Shown here: in pieces, positions 7,560-15,625 of the stretch
Numbering within the stretch: the stretch's first letter is position 1
How the letters are laid out: each line of letters opens with the position of its first letter
Assembly (NCBI GenBank): GCA_965242505.1
Contig: OZ251449.1
Coordinates: 2,976,001-3,040,000, forward strand
Origin: UBA2966 sp965242505
Lineage (GTDB): Bacteria > Pseudomonadota > Alphaproteobacteria > UBA2966
Direction: 5' to 3'
Length of the DNA stretch: 64,000 bases
Made by a program: the position numbers and the translations under genes
The notes under the pieces: generated by a model
The model's database searches: none
Seen by the model: the letters and a program-made list of their open reading frames with translations, nothing else
Told to the model about the DNA's origin: nothing

Positions 7560-8348
7560 ATGCCGCGAGACGCTCCCGCAGCGCTTCAATCCGGGAATCT
7601 GGCCGATGCCGCCGGAGTTTCCCATGGCTTTTTCACGCGCCGGGGCGGCGTCTCGAGTGGCGTGTACGCTTCGTTGAACTGCGGTTTCGGCTCTTCCGAC
7701 GATCGCCGCAAGGTCGCGGCGAACAGAGACCGGGCGACGCGGGCCCTCGGCGTGGAGCCGGCGAATCTGAGAACCGTCCATCAGGTCCACGGCGCGGACG
7801 TGCGCGCCATCGATGACCGGGAGGACGAGCGAACGCCGGTCCAGGCGGATGCGCTGGCGACCAACCTCTCGGGGATCGCTCTGGGGATTCTGACGGCGGA
7901 CTGCGCCCCCGTTCTTCTGGCGGATCCCACCGCCCGCGTGATCGCCGCCGCACACGCCGGCTGGCGGGGCGCGCTCGGCGGCGTCGTCGAATCCACGATA
8001 GCCGCGATGATCGGCCTGGGGGCGCGCCCGTCGTCGACCGTCGCCGGCATCGGACCCTGCATCGGCCCGCGGACTTACGAGGTGGATCCGGGATTCCGGG
8101 AGTCGTTCGTCGACCGGAACCCCGAGCACCGGCGTCACTTTCGGGCGGCGCCGCGCCCGGACCGTTTTCTTTTCGATCTCTCCGGCTTCGTCGAGTCGGC
8201 GCTCGGCGCCGCGGGTGTCGGAACCATCGAACGTATCGACGGCGACACCTCGAGCGAAGAGGACCGTTTCTTCAGCTATCGGCGCGCCCGCCGCCAGGGA
8301 GAACCCGACTACGGCCGGCAGCTTTCGGCGATCGCGCTCCGGCGTTGA
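7560..8348 (+). CDS. pgeF: Peptidoglycan editing factor / polyphenol oxidase family protein
   Basis: A 262-residue protein of the YfiH (DUF152) family. The metal/nucleophile site residues appear in the right order: TVHQVHGADV, LTADCAPVLLAD and AAHAGWRGALGGV, followed by GIGPCIGPRTYEV. Members have been reported as multicopper-type polyphenol oxidases, as purine nucleoside-processing enzymes, and as PgeF, which prevents misincorporation of serine in peptidoglycan. Which applies here is open. It begins 6 bp after the midA-like gene and completes the lgt-midA-pgeF set. Confidence 0.87.
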   Translation: MPRDAPAALQSGNLADAAGVSHGFFTRRGGVSSGVYASLNCGFGSSDDRRKVAANRDRATRALGVEPANLRTVHQVHGADVRAIDDREDERTPVQADALATNLSGIALGILTADCAPVLLADPTARVIAAAHAGWRGALGGVVESTIAAMIGLGARPSSTVAGIGPCIGPRTYEVDPGFRESFVDRNPEHRRHFRAAPRPDRFLFDLSGFVESALGAAGVGTIERIDGDTSSEEDRFFSYRRARRQGEPDYGRQLSAIALRR

Positions 8349-8378
8349 GGTCCGACGCCTTGCCGCGCCGATCGTCGG

Positions 8379-8662
8379 CCCGTGTTTCTCATACCGGCGG
8401 AGATCGAGGAATGCGCGGCGTTGCGGGACCGCGGTCCACCCCCCTCCCGACCTCCCCCCTGTCAGGGGGGAGGAGTGCGGATGGTTCCCCCTGGATAGGG
8501 GGAGGAGCGCGCGCAGGGCGGCGCGTCCCCTCTTCTCCCTCCCCCTTGCAGGGGGAGGGTCGGGGTGGGGGTCGCGCCAGGGGGGAGGAGCGCGGCGAAC
8601 GGCCCCTGCGGCGCCCCCGTCGCCGGATGGAGCTTGCGGACGAGCAGTACGAGAAGTGCGGG
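8379..8662 (-). repeat. Palindromic intergenic element, copy 2, with terminal inverted repeats
   Basis: A full-length copy in inverted orientation relative to copy 1. Its outer ends are CCCGTGTTTCTC (8379-8390) and GAGAAGTGCGGG (8651-8662), imperfect inverted repeats of 12 bases. Between them lie the two GC-rich palindromic modules and an additional module CCCCTGGATAGGGGG. The right 36 bases contain the ATG used as the apparent start of the downstream lipoprotein gene, so the element overlaps that coding sequence. Confidence 0.8.
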
Positions 8663-9580
8663 TCGGGGAAGAACGTCGTTCGAGTCGGCCGCGCCTTCCT
8701 CTGCGTTCCGCTCGTCTGGGCCGCGGTCGTCGGCGGGTGTCAGCCCTTGCCGCGCCCGTTCCAGCCCGAAGACAAGGCCGCATCCCTCGATGGGAATCTG
8801 GAGCCCGGTCCGTGGGCCGATCTCGCCGTGGCGGGACCGAGCGGCCTCTCCCGGCCACGCTCGGAGCGCCTCGCTGCGCTGGTCGCCGCGGCCCTCCGCG
8901 ACCTGGGCGTCGCGGCGACGGTGGCGACCTCGGAGCGGCGACGCTATCGATTGCGCGGGCGCATCGATCGGGAGACCGATCCGCCCGCCGCGCCGACCGT
9001 CGTCCTGCGCTGGAGCCTCGTCGACCCCGAAGGCGATGTCGTCGGGACCGTGACCCAGCGCGAGATCCTCGCGCCGCCGGCGTGGCGGGACCTCGCCGAA
9101 GCCACGTTGGCTTCCCTGGCGGCGCGCGCCGCGCCGCGAATCGAGAGGATGCTCGGCGTCCACGGCGAAACGCCGGCCCCGCCGCGCCGGCCTTTCGGTC
9201 CGGTCGTGGTCTATCGCGTCGACGGCGCGCCCGGGGACGGCGCGACCGCCTTGCGGCGCGAGATGCGGAGAGCCTTGCGCGCGCGGGGCGTCCCCGTCGT
9301 CGACGACATCGCCGACGACGCGTACGTCGTGCTCGGCGCCGTCCACATCGACAAGGACCAGGCGCCGCCAGGATGGACGGTGGAGATCGACTGGACCGTC
9401 CTTCGGCTGGACGGCCATCGCGTCGGTTCGGTGCATCAACGGAATTCCGTGGCGGCCGGGCGCCTCGACGGCGCCTGGGGGACGATCGCGACGGCCGCCG
9501 CGGACGGCGGCGCAGCCGGCCTGGCGTCGCTGTTGGAGACGGTCCGGACCGATCGGCGGGAGACGCCGGGCGGTCGCTGA
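8627..9580 (+). CDS. Putative lipoprotein, unknown function
   Basis: A 317-residue protein with a hydrophobic export segment (about residues 22-37, FLCVPLVWAAVVGG) ending at a lipobox-like V-G-G-C with Cys38. It is probably lipid-anchored. The mature part has two similar halves of about 130 residues, each with an L..A...AL..RGV/LGVA pattern and a R(Y)xL(R)G or YVVLGAV strand. This suggests a duplicated alpha/beta domain. I do not recognise a named family. The only in-frame ATG before the signal peptide is at 8627, inside repeat copy 2, so residues 1-12 are repeat-derived. Prs follows 185 bp later. Confidence 0.65.
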   Translation: MELADEQYEKCGSGKNVVRVGRAFLCVPLVWAAVVGGCQPLPRPFQPEDKAASLDGNLEPGPWADLAVAGPSGLSRPRSERLAALVAAALRDLGVAATVATSERRRYRLRGRIDRETDPPAAPTVVLRWSLVDPEGDVVGTVTQREILAPPAWRDLAEATLASLAARAAPRIERMLGVHGETPAPPRRPFGPVVVYRVDGAPGDGATALRREMRRALRARGVPVVDDIADDAYVVLGAVHIDKDQAPPGWTVEIDWTVLRLDGHRVGSVHQRNSVAAGRLDGAWGTIATAAADGGAAGLASLLETVRTDRRETPGGR

Positions 9581-9765
9581 CCCGCGCGTCGATCCGAACG
9601 CTGCGCGACCTGGCGCGGGCGGGCGCGGCATCGAAGGCGAACCGGGACGGCGCGTTTACTCGTCGTGGCCTCCTTGATAGATTCCGGCGGCCTCCCGCCC
9701 GTCGATCGATTTCGCCCGGCAGGACAACGGACCCTCCCAGCATCGGAGCCGATGGGCGCGCCGCC

Positions 9766-10698
9766 ATGAAGATCGTCGCCGGCAATGCCAACCGTCCACT
9801 CGCCGAGGCGATGGCGGCGTACCTGAACCAGCCGCTGACCAGGGCCGTCATCCGCCGGTTTTCCGACATGGAGGTGTTCGTCGAGATCGAGGAGAACATC
9901 CGCGGCGAAGACGTTTTCCTGATCCAGCCGACGTCCTATCCGGCGAACGACAACCTGATGGAATTGCTGGTCTGCCTCGACGCCCTCAAACGGGCGTCGG
10001 CGCAACGGATCACGGCCGTCGTGCCGTACTACGGCTATGCCCGGCAGGATCGCAAGTCGGGTCCCCGCACCCCCATTTCAGCCAAGCTCGTCGCCAACCT
10101 GATCACGACCGCCGGCGCCAGCCGGGTCGTCACGCTCGACCTTCACGCCGGCCAGATCCAGGGATTCTTCGATATTCTGGTGGACAACCTGTTCGCTGCT
10201 CCGGTGTTCTCGAAGGACATCAGGGAACGCTACGACGGCGAGGAATTGATGTTCGTGTCGCCGGACGTCGGCGGCGTGGTGCGCGCGCGCGCGCTGGCCA
10301 GACGGCTTGACGCGGGGCTTGCCATCATAGATAAGCGACGCGAACGAGCGGGCGTTTCCGAAGTGATGAACATCATCGGCGACGTGTCCGGCCGTCAGTG
10401 CGTGATCGTCGACGACATCGTGGATTCGGCCGGCACCCTGTGCAACGCGGCCGACGCGTTGATGGAAGCGGGCGCCAAGTCGGTAACCGCCTACGTCACC
10501 CACGGCGTGCTGTCCGGCGGCGCCGTGGCGCGAGTCGCGGGTTCCTCTCTGGAGGCGCTGGTCACGACGGACAGCATACTGGCGACGGAAGCGGTGCGCG
10601 TGGCGCGGAACGTCCGGCGCATCTCGATAGCGCCGCTGATGGCGGAAGCCATGCTGAGAATCAGCGAGGAGCGTTCCGTCTCGTCGTTGTTCGATTGA
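9766..10698 (+). CDS. prs: Ribose-phosphate pyrophosphokinase (PRPP synthase)
   Basis: A 310-residue cytosolic enzyme that makes PRPP from ribose 5-phosphate and ATP, the entry point for purine, pyrimidine, NAD, histidine and tryptophan synthesis. Signatures present are RFSDMEVFVEIEENIRGEDV, the PYYGYARQDRK flexible-loop region, DLHAGQIQGFFD (Mg/ATP site), and the PRPP loop VIVDDIVDSAGTL. The length is that of class I Prs. It leads the classical alphaproteobacterial run prs-rplY-pth. Confidence 0.97.
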   Translation: MKIVAGNANRPLAEAMAAYLNQPLTRAVIRRFSDMEVFVEIEENIRGEDVFLIQPTSYPANDNLMELLVCLDALKRASAQRITAVVPYYGYARQDRKSGPRTPISAKLVANLITTAGASRVVTLDLHAGQIQGFFDILVDNLFAAPVFSKDIRERYDGEELMFVSPDVGGVVRARALARRLDAGLAIIDKRRERAGVSEVMNIIGDVSGRQCVIVDDIVDSAGTLCNAADALMEAGAKSVTAYVTHGVLSGGAVARVAGSSLEALVTTDSILATEAVRVARNVRRISIAPLMAEAMLRISEERSVSSLFD

Positions 10699-10759
10699 CG
10701 GGTCCGTGAAGGCCGCTCGCGCGCGGCCGCGGACGGAACGCTTCGATGAGGAGTACGAC

Positions 10760-11476
10760 ATGTCCGACGCTGACGTGATTTCGGCGCAACGCCGCGCCGA
10801 CCTGGGGCGCGGCGCTTCGCGGGCGGCGCGCAGGTCTGGACGCGTTCCCGGCGTGGTCTATGGCGCCGCGAAGGACGCGGCCTCCATATCGGTCGACCGC
10901 CGCCAGCTGGATCGCGAAATGGCGCGCGGCGGCTTCCATACGCGCCTGTACAGTCTCCGGCTCGACGGCCAGTCCGAACAGGTGCTGGCGCGCGAGGTCC
11001 AGTTCCATCCGGTCACGGACGCGCCGATACACGTGGACTTCCTGCGCCTGTCCGGGGACTCCACGATACGGTTGCAGATTCCCGTGATTTTCGAGAACGA
11101 GGAGGAATCGCCGGGCGTCAAGCGCGGCGGGGTGCTGAACGTGGTGCGCCACGAGGTCGAGGTCAACTGCCGGGCGGACGCGATCCCGGAGAGCTTCACC
11201 GCGGACCTGACGGGCCTCGGCATCGGCGACGCCGTGCGCATCAGCGACATCCGGTTGCCCGAAGGCGTCGAACCCGTGATCTCGGATCGCGACTTCACGA
11301 TCGCGACCATCGCCGCGTCGAGCGCGGCCATCGAGGAAGCCGCCGCCGAGGCGGCCGAGGCGACTCCGCCGGAAGGCGAGGAGGGCGAAAGGCGCGCCGA
11401 GGGACAGGCCGCCGAGACGGCGGAGGGCGAGGCCCCGGCCGAAGCGGAAGCCTCGGGGAAGGCCGGGGAGGGATAG
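10760..11476 (+). CDS. rplY: 50S ribosomal protein L25/general stress protein Ctc
   Basis: A 238-residue long form of bL25, which binds 5S rRNA. The N-terminal L25 domain covers about residues 4-95 (RGASRAARRSGRVPGVVYG, then REVQFHPVTDAPIHVDF), and the TL5/Ctc beta domain about 100-188. The C-terminal 45 residues are Glu/Ala-rich and acidic, a common disordered tail. The start at 10760 is set by a GAGGAG Shine-Dalgarno and gives the usual MSD start. Pth follows after 8 bp. Confidence 0.95.
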   Translation: MSDADVISAQRRADLGRGASRAARRSGRVPGVVYGAAKDAASISVDRRQLDREMARGGFHTRLYSLRLDGQSEQVLAREVQFHPVTDAPIHVDFLRLSGDSTIRLQIPVIFENEEESPGVKRGGVLNVVRHEVEVNCRADAIPESFTADLTGLGIGDAVRISDIRLPEGVEPVISDRDFTIATIAASSAAIEEAAAEAAEATPPEGEEGERRAEGQAAETAEGEAPAEAEASGKAGEG

Positions 11477-11484
11477 CCCTCGCC

Positions 11485-12072
11485 ATGCTGCTCGTCGTCG
11501 GCCTGGGCAATCCTGGAGAGCGCTACAAGAAGAATCGGCACAACATCGGCTGGATGGCCGTGGACGCGATCGTCGCGGGCCATGGATTCGGGCCGGAACG
11601 CCGGCGTTTCCACGGCCTGGCGTCGGAAGGCCGGCTCGCGGGGCGCCGGACCACGGCCCTCAAGCCGACGACGTCCATGAACGTATCCGGACAGGCGGTC
11701 GCCGCGGCCATGCGCTATTACCGGCTGGCGTCGGGGGACGTGGTCGTGTTTCACGACGAGATCGACCTGATCCCCGGCAAGGTCCGGGTCAAACGGGGCG
11801 GCGGCAACGCGGGTCACCGGGGACTGATCAGCGTCGACGCCCATATCGGAGAGAACTACCGTCGGGTTCGTCTCGGCATCGGACACCCCGGAGACAAGAG
11901 CCGCGTCATTCGCCACGTGCTGGGCGATTTCGCGAAGGCGGACCTCGCATGGCGCGATTCGTTGCTGGAAGCCGTCGTGGAAGCCGCGCCGATGCTTGCG
12001 ACCGGCGATGAGGGCGGGTTTCAGAACAAGGTGGCGATGCTCGCGCCGCCGCCGAAGCCCGGCGTCTCGTAA
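11485..12072 (+). CDS. pth: Peptidyl-tRNA hydrolase
   Basis: A 195-residue enzyme that releases tRNA from prematurely dropped peptidyl-tRNA. Conserved residues are all visible: VVGLGNPGERYKKNRHNIGW (catalytic His), KPTTSMNVSG, FHDEIDL and GGGNAGHRGL. The gene follows rplY by 8 bp in the standard order. The translation factor gene ychF, which usually comes next in alphaproteobacteria, is absent here, and a MaoC dehydratase follows instead. Confidence 0.96.
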   Translation: MLLVVGLGNPGERYKKNRHNIGWMAVDAIVAGHGFGPERRRFHGLASEGRLAGRRTTALKPTTSMNVSGQAVAAAMRYYRLASGDVVVFHDEIDLIPGKVRVKRGGGNAGHRGLISVDAHIGENYRRVRLGIGHPGDKSRVIRHVLGDFAKADLAWRDSLLEAVVEAAPMLATGDEGGFQNKVAMLAPPPKPGVS

Positions 12073-12089
12073 CGAACCCCGGAGGCGAC

Positions 12090-12578
12090 ATGCCTGAAGA
12101 CGACAAGCCAGGCGTCTGGTACGACGACTGCGAAGTCGGTCACGTGTTCGAGCTCGGCGAGGTGACCATGATCAAGGAAGAGATCGTCGAGTTCGCCCGC
12201 AAATACGACCCGCAGCCCTTCCACGTCGACGAGGAAGCCGCCGCCGCCAGCATGTACGGCGGCATCATCGCGAGCGGTTGGCACACGGCGTCCGTCTGCA
12301 TGCGCCTCATCGTGGACAACATGATGGGCCCCGACTCGGGCGGCATCGGCTCTCCCGGTCTGAGCGAGATGAGATGGCCGAAACCCGTGCGACCGGGCGA
12401 CACGCTCAGGCTGCGCGGGAAAATAATCGAGAAGATCCCGTCCAGGAGCAAACCGGACCGCGGATTCTGGCGCGTGCGTTTCACGGCCCTCAACCAGGAC
12501 GGCGAGGAGGTGATCGTCATGGCGCCTTTGCAGTACTTTCTGAAACGGCCGAACGCTCCGCCCCCCGCCCGAAATTGA
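12090..12578 (+). CDS. MaoC-family (R)-hydratase/dehydratase
   Basis: A 162-residue single hot-dog-fold protein. The hydratase motif is visible as YDPQPFHVDEEAAAAS...GGIIASGWHTAS, which carries the Asp and His of the R-specific enoyl-CoA hydratase 2 family. The later WPKPVRPGDTLRLRGKI strand is also typical. Such proteins hydrate or dehydrate acyl-CoA thioesters. The exact substrate cannot be told. The gene follows pth by 17 bp with a GGAGG ribosome site and is probably the last gene of the prs-rplY-pth transcript. Confidence 0.88.
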   Translation: MPEDDKPGVWYDDCEVGHVFELGEVTMIKEEIVEFARKYDPQPFHVDEEAAAASMYGGIIASGWHTASVCMRLIVDNMMGPDSGGIGSPGLSEMRWPKPVRPGDTLRLRGKIIEKIPSRSKPDRGFWRVRFTALNQDGEEVIVMAPLQYFLKRPNAPPPARN

Positions 12579-12657
12579 CGGTCCCGACCCCGCCCGTGCT
12601 ATAGGTTCGCGCCGGCGCCGTATTCGCCCGGTCGAGTCGATGGGGAGAGGAGGATCG

Positions 12658-13329
12658 ATGGGATCGACGACGACGCTCACCGCGGAGGACGGCCATGAAT
12701 TCGCCGCCTACGAGGCGGCGGCGGATGGTCCGGACAAGGGACGCCTCGTCGTCGTCCAGGAGGCGTTCGGACTCAACGGCCACATCCGCGACGTGTGCGA
12801 CCGGCTGGCGGGCGAAGGTTATTCCGCGGTCGCGCCGGCGCTGTACGATCGCGAGGCGCGCGGGACCGAACTGGGTTACTCCGAAGAAGAGGTGCGGGCG
12901 GCCCGGGCGATCATGGCGCGCATCCCCTGGGACGCGGCCATGCTCGACGTTCAGGCCGCGCGCGACTTCCTGGCGCGAGAAGGCCCCGTCGGGATAACGG
13001 GGTTCTGTTGGGGCGGGTCGGTAGCCTGGCTCGCCGCGTGCCGGCTGGATTTCGCCTGCGCCGTTCCCTACTACGGGGGCCGGATCATCGACTTCGTCGC
13101 GGAAAACCCCGCCTGTCCCACGATGTGCCATTTCGGCGAGCTGGATCCGACGATCCCCATGGACGACGTCAACGAGATCATCGCCCATCACTCCAGCGTC
13201 ACGGTGCACGTGTATCCGGACGCCGGGCATGGTTTTCATTGCGACCGGCGCGCCCACTATCATGAGGAAAGCGCCAGGCTCGCCTGGACTCGCACGATGG
13301 CGTTCCTCGAACGCCACCTTTCCGAATAG
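12658..13329 (+). CDS. Dienelactone hydrolase family protein
   Basis: A 223-residue alpha/beta hydrolase. The catalytic triad of dienelactone hydrolase can be read directly: Cys117 in GFCWGGS, Asp in GELDPTIP and His in DAGHGFHC. This is a cysteine-nucleophile member like ClcD, in contrast to serine esterases. No aromatic-degradation genes are adjacent, so a role as a general hydrolase of lactones or carboxylic esters is as likely as chlorocatechol metabolism. The start at 12658 was preferred over an in-frame ATG 18 bases upstream because a GAGAGGAGG ribosome site sits between the two. Confidence 0.87.
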   Translation: MGSTTTLTAEDGHEFAAYEAAADGPDKGRLVVVQEAFGLNGHIRDVCDRLAGEGYSAVAPALYDREARGTELGYSEEEVRAARAIMARIPWDAAMLDVQAARDFLAREGPVGITGFCWGGSVAWLAACRLDFACAVPYYGGRIIDFVAENPACPTMCHFGELDPTIPMDDVNEIIAHHSSVTVHVYPDAGHGFHCDRRAHYHEESARLAWTRTMAFLERHLSE

Positions 13330-13341
13330 GGTCCTGTCGGG

Positions 13342-13548
13342 TCCCCCGCCGCGACCCCCACCCCGGTCCTCCCCCTGACCATCCGCGCTCTTCTCCCCTG
13401 ACCACCCATACTCCTCCCCCCTGACAGGGGGGAGGTCGGGAGGGGGGTTCGCATGAACATGCGCCGCCGCCGCGACCCCCACCCCGGCCCTCCCCCTGCA
13501 AGGGAGAGGGAGAAACAAAAGGGAAGGGCGGGAGGGGGTGGCGCGCGG
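13342..13548 (+). repeat. Palindromic intergenic element, copy 3 (two partial units in tandem)
   Basis: This lies between the convergent dienelactone hydrolase and aldolase-fusion genes. The first unit has the module pair ending in CCTCCCCCCTGACAGGGGGG. A second module begins at about 13472 with CCCTCCCCCTGCAAGGG. No clear terminal inverted repeat remains, so this looks like a decayed or composite insertion. Long GC hairpins here could also slow converging RNA polymerases. Confidence 0.7.
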
Positions 13549-15612
13549 TCAACGCAACGCCGCCTCGATGTTGCCGCCGTCCACCGTCAGCACCGCCGCC
13601 GTCGTCCTGGGAGAGAGGGCGAGGTCGACGAAGGCCCTGGCGACGTCCTCCGTCCTGACTTCGCGTTTCAGCAGGTTCCCGCTCCCGAGGTACTGCTCCA
13701 CCGTCAGGCCGCGCGCCGCGGCCCGTTCCTCGAGGAGGCCGCCCTTGTAGAGCCGGGTGCGGACGCGGTCCGCGTTCACGGCGTTGGAGCGGATTCCCCG
13801 TTCGCCGTATTCCAGGGCGTATTGGCGGGCGAGAGCGAGCGTCGCCGCCTTGGGAAGGCCATAGGGGCCGAAGTCCCTTCCTGGATTCACCGCCTGTTTG
13901 GAGGCGTTGAACAGCAACGCGCCGCCCGTTCCCTGGGCGGTCATCACGCGAACGGCGTTCCGGGCCACCGTCTGGTGCGCGAAGAAGTTGAGCTCGAAAC
14001 TCCGCCGCAGAACGCGATCGGGGACGCTCCCGATCCGCCCCCGCCACGCCGCTCCCGCGTTGGACACCACGACGTCGAGACCGCCGAACGTCCGGCAGAC
14101 CCGATCGAAGGCCCGGCGCACGGAGCGGCGCTCGGTGACGTCGCATCCGATCCCGACGGCGCCTCCGCCGACGGCGCCGGCAACGGCCTCCGCGGCCGAC
14201 CGGTCCCGGTCGAGGACCGCGACGGCGGCGCCGCGCGCCGCGAACTCGCGGGCGGTCGCCGCTCCGATCCCGGAGCCGCCCCCGGTGATCAGCGCGACCT
14301 GCCGCGCCAGCGGCGGCTCCGCTCCCTTCCCGAGCTTCGCCTGCTCCAGCGACCAGTACTCGACGTCGAACATGTCGGCCTCGCCGATCGGCCGATAACG
14401 GCCGATCGCTTCGGCGTCGGTGACGACCTCGATGGTGTTCTCCGCGATGTCGGCCACGATGCCCGCATCGCTCGCCGACCCGCCGGCGCCGAACAGGCCG
14501 AGCCCGGGGACGAGGACCACGCGCGGATAGGGGTCGAGCTCGACCTTGGCCGGCTCCCGCCTGCCGTTGTGGCGCGCGAAGTAGGCATGGTAACGCCGCA
14601 CGTACCGCGCGACCCGTTTCTCCGCCTCCCGCCTGAAGGCCGGGAGATCGCCTGCAAGGGGCGCCGGCAGGACCAGGGGCCAGTTCTTCGTGCGGATCGT
14701 GTGATCGGGCGTCGCCACGCCGGCCTGGCTGTAACGATCGACGTCCTCTCCGTCGACGTAGGTCCGGATGCGCCCGTTCGCGCGGAAGTCGAGGATGGCG
14801 CGGCGCCACTCCCCGCCCGCGTCGTCCGGCGGCTCGGCGAGGAGGCCGCGGACGATGGGGGCGACCTCGGACGCCCGCGCGACCCGGGACGGCAGGCGCG
14901 CCGGCCTGAACCGCTCGCGCCGGCCCCGCCGAAGGCGATCCTCCGCCAGGGACACCAGGTCGATCATCCGCTCGTAGGCGTCGCGCGCGGTGTCCCCGAA
15001 CGTGAAGAGCCCGTGTTTGAGCAGGATCAGGCCTTCGACGCCGGGGTTCGCGTCGTGGACGTCGGCCGCCTTCCTGGCCAGGGCGAAGCCGGGCATGACG
15101 TAGGGCGCGAGCGCGACGCGGCCGCCGAAGACCTCGCGGCAGAGCGCGTCGCCGTCGGGCTGGTCGGTCACGGCGAGCACGGCGGTGGAATGGGTATGGT
15201 CGACGTACTTGTGCGGCAGGAACGCATGCAGCAGCGTCTCCACCGACGGGTTGGGGGACGTCGAGTCGAGCAGGCACCCGCGCTGCAAGTTGACCATTTC
15301 CGCGTCGGAAAGCGAATCGAGACGCCGCAACTCGAGCAGCGCGGCGATCCGCAGCGCCGGAAGACCGCGGGGCTCGATGTCTCCCATGTCCCAGCCGCTG
15401 CCCTTGACGCACAACACGTCGACGCGCCGGCCGGAGAAGTCCCGCATGGTCGTCTTGACCGAGGTGTTGCCCCCGCCGTGCAGCACGAGCCTGGGATCCC
15501 GTCCGAGCAGGCGCGTGGTGTAGACGCGCAGCGCCAGATCGCGATTCACCCCCTGGCGCGCGTAGGCCCGAACCAGGCGCTCGGCTTCTCGGGAGCGCCA
15601 CCGGCTCTTCAT
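13549..15612 (-). CDS. Bifunctional class II aldolase / short-chain dehydrogenase fusion
   Basis: A 687-residue two-enzyme protein. Residues about 1-420 are a class II (zinc) aldolase domain: the LVLHGGGNTSVKT phosphate loop, the DHTHSTAVLAV zinc-binding histidines and ILLKHGLFTFG. Residues about 430-687 are a short-chain dehydrogenase with GGGSGIGAATA, a SNAGAAW motif and the catalytic YGLPK (Tyr-x-x-x-Lys) near 580. The nearest known architecture is the RhaD-RhaE fusion (rhamnulose-1-phosphate aldolase/lactaldehyde dehydrogenase). No rhamnose genes are nearby. The gene is the last of a tight operon after mtnP, apt and mtnA (13 bp after mtnA). By position its substrate is more likely 5-methylthioribulose 1-phosphate, cleaved to dihydroxyacetone phosphate and an aldehyde that the second domain could process. 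That substrate is inference. Confidence 0.85.
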   Translation of the reverse strand: MKSRWRSREAERLVRAYARQGVNRDLALRVYTTRLLGRDPRLVLHGGGNTSVKTTMRDFSGRRVDVLCVKGSGWDMGDIEPRGLPALRIAALLELRRLDSLSDAEMVNLQRGCLLDSTSPNPSVETLLHAFLPHKYVDHTHSTAVLAVTDQPDGDALCREVFGGRVALAPYVMPGFALARKAADVHDANPGVEGLILLKHGLFTFGDTARDAYERMIDLVSLAEDRLRRGRRERFRPARLPSRVARASEVAPIVRGLLAEPPDDAGGEWRRAILDFRANGRIRTYVDGEDVDRYSQAGVATPDHTIRTKNWPLVLPAPLAGDLPAFRREAEKRVARYVRRYHAYFARHNGRREPAKVELDPYPRVVLVPGLGLFGAGGSASDAGIVADIAENTIEVVTDAEAIGRYRPIGEADMFDVEYWSLEQAKLGKGAEPPLARQVALITGGGSGIGAATAREFAARGAAVAVLDRDRSAAEAVAGAVGGGAVGIGCDVTERRSVRRAFDRVCRTFGGLDVVVSNAGAAWRGRIGSVPDRVLRRSFELNFFAHQTVARNAVRVMTAQGTGGALLFNASKQAVNPGRDFGPYGLPKAATLALARQYALEYGERGIRSNAVNADRVRTRLYKGGLLEERAAARGLTVEQYLGSGNLLKREVRTEDVARAFVDLALSPRTTAAVLTVDGGNIEAALR

Positions 15613-15625
15613 GCGCGTCCGCCCC

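Noticed and set aside
8215..9765. Extended N-terminus for prs in a frame open from 8215
   Set aside because: Prs has a sharply conserved start (MKIVAGNANRPLAE) at 9766, and the upstream part is the shadow of the lipoprotein gene.
6312..9899. 1195-codon minus-strand frame over midA, pgeF, the lipoprotein and prs
   Set aside because: It is antisense to well-supported genes, has no recognisable domain and passes through the palindromic repeat.
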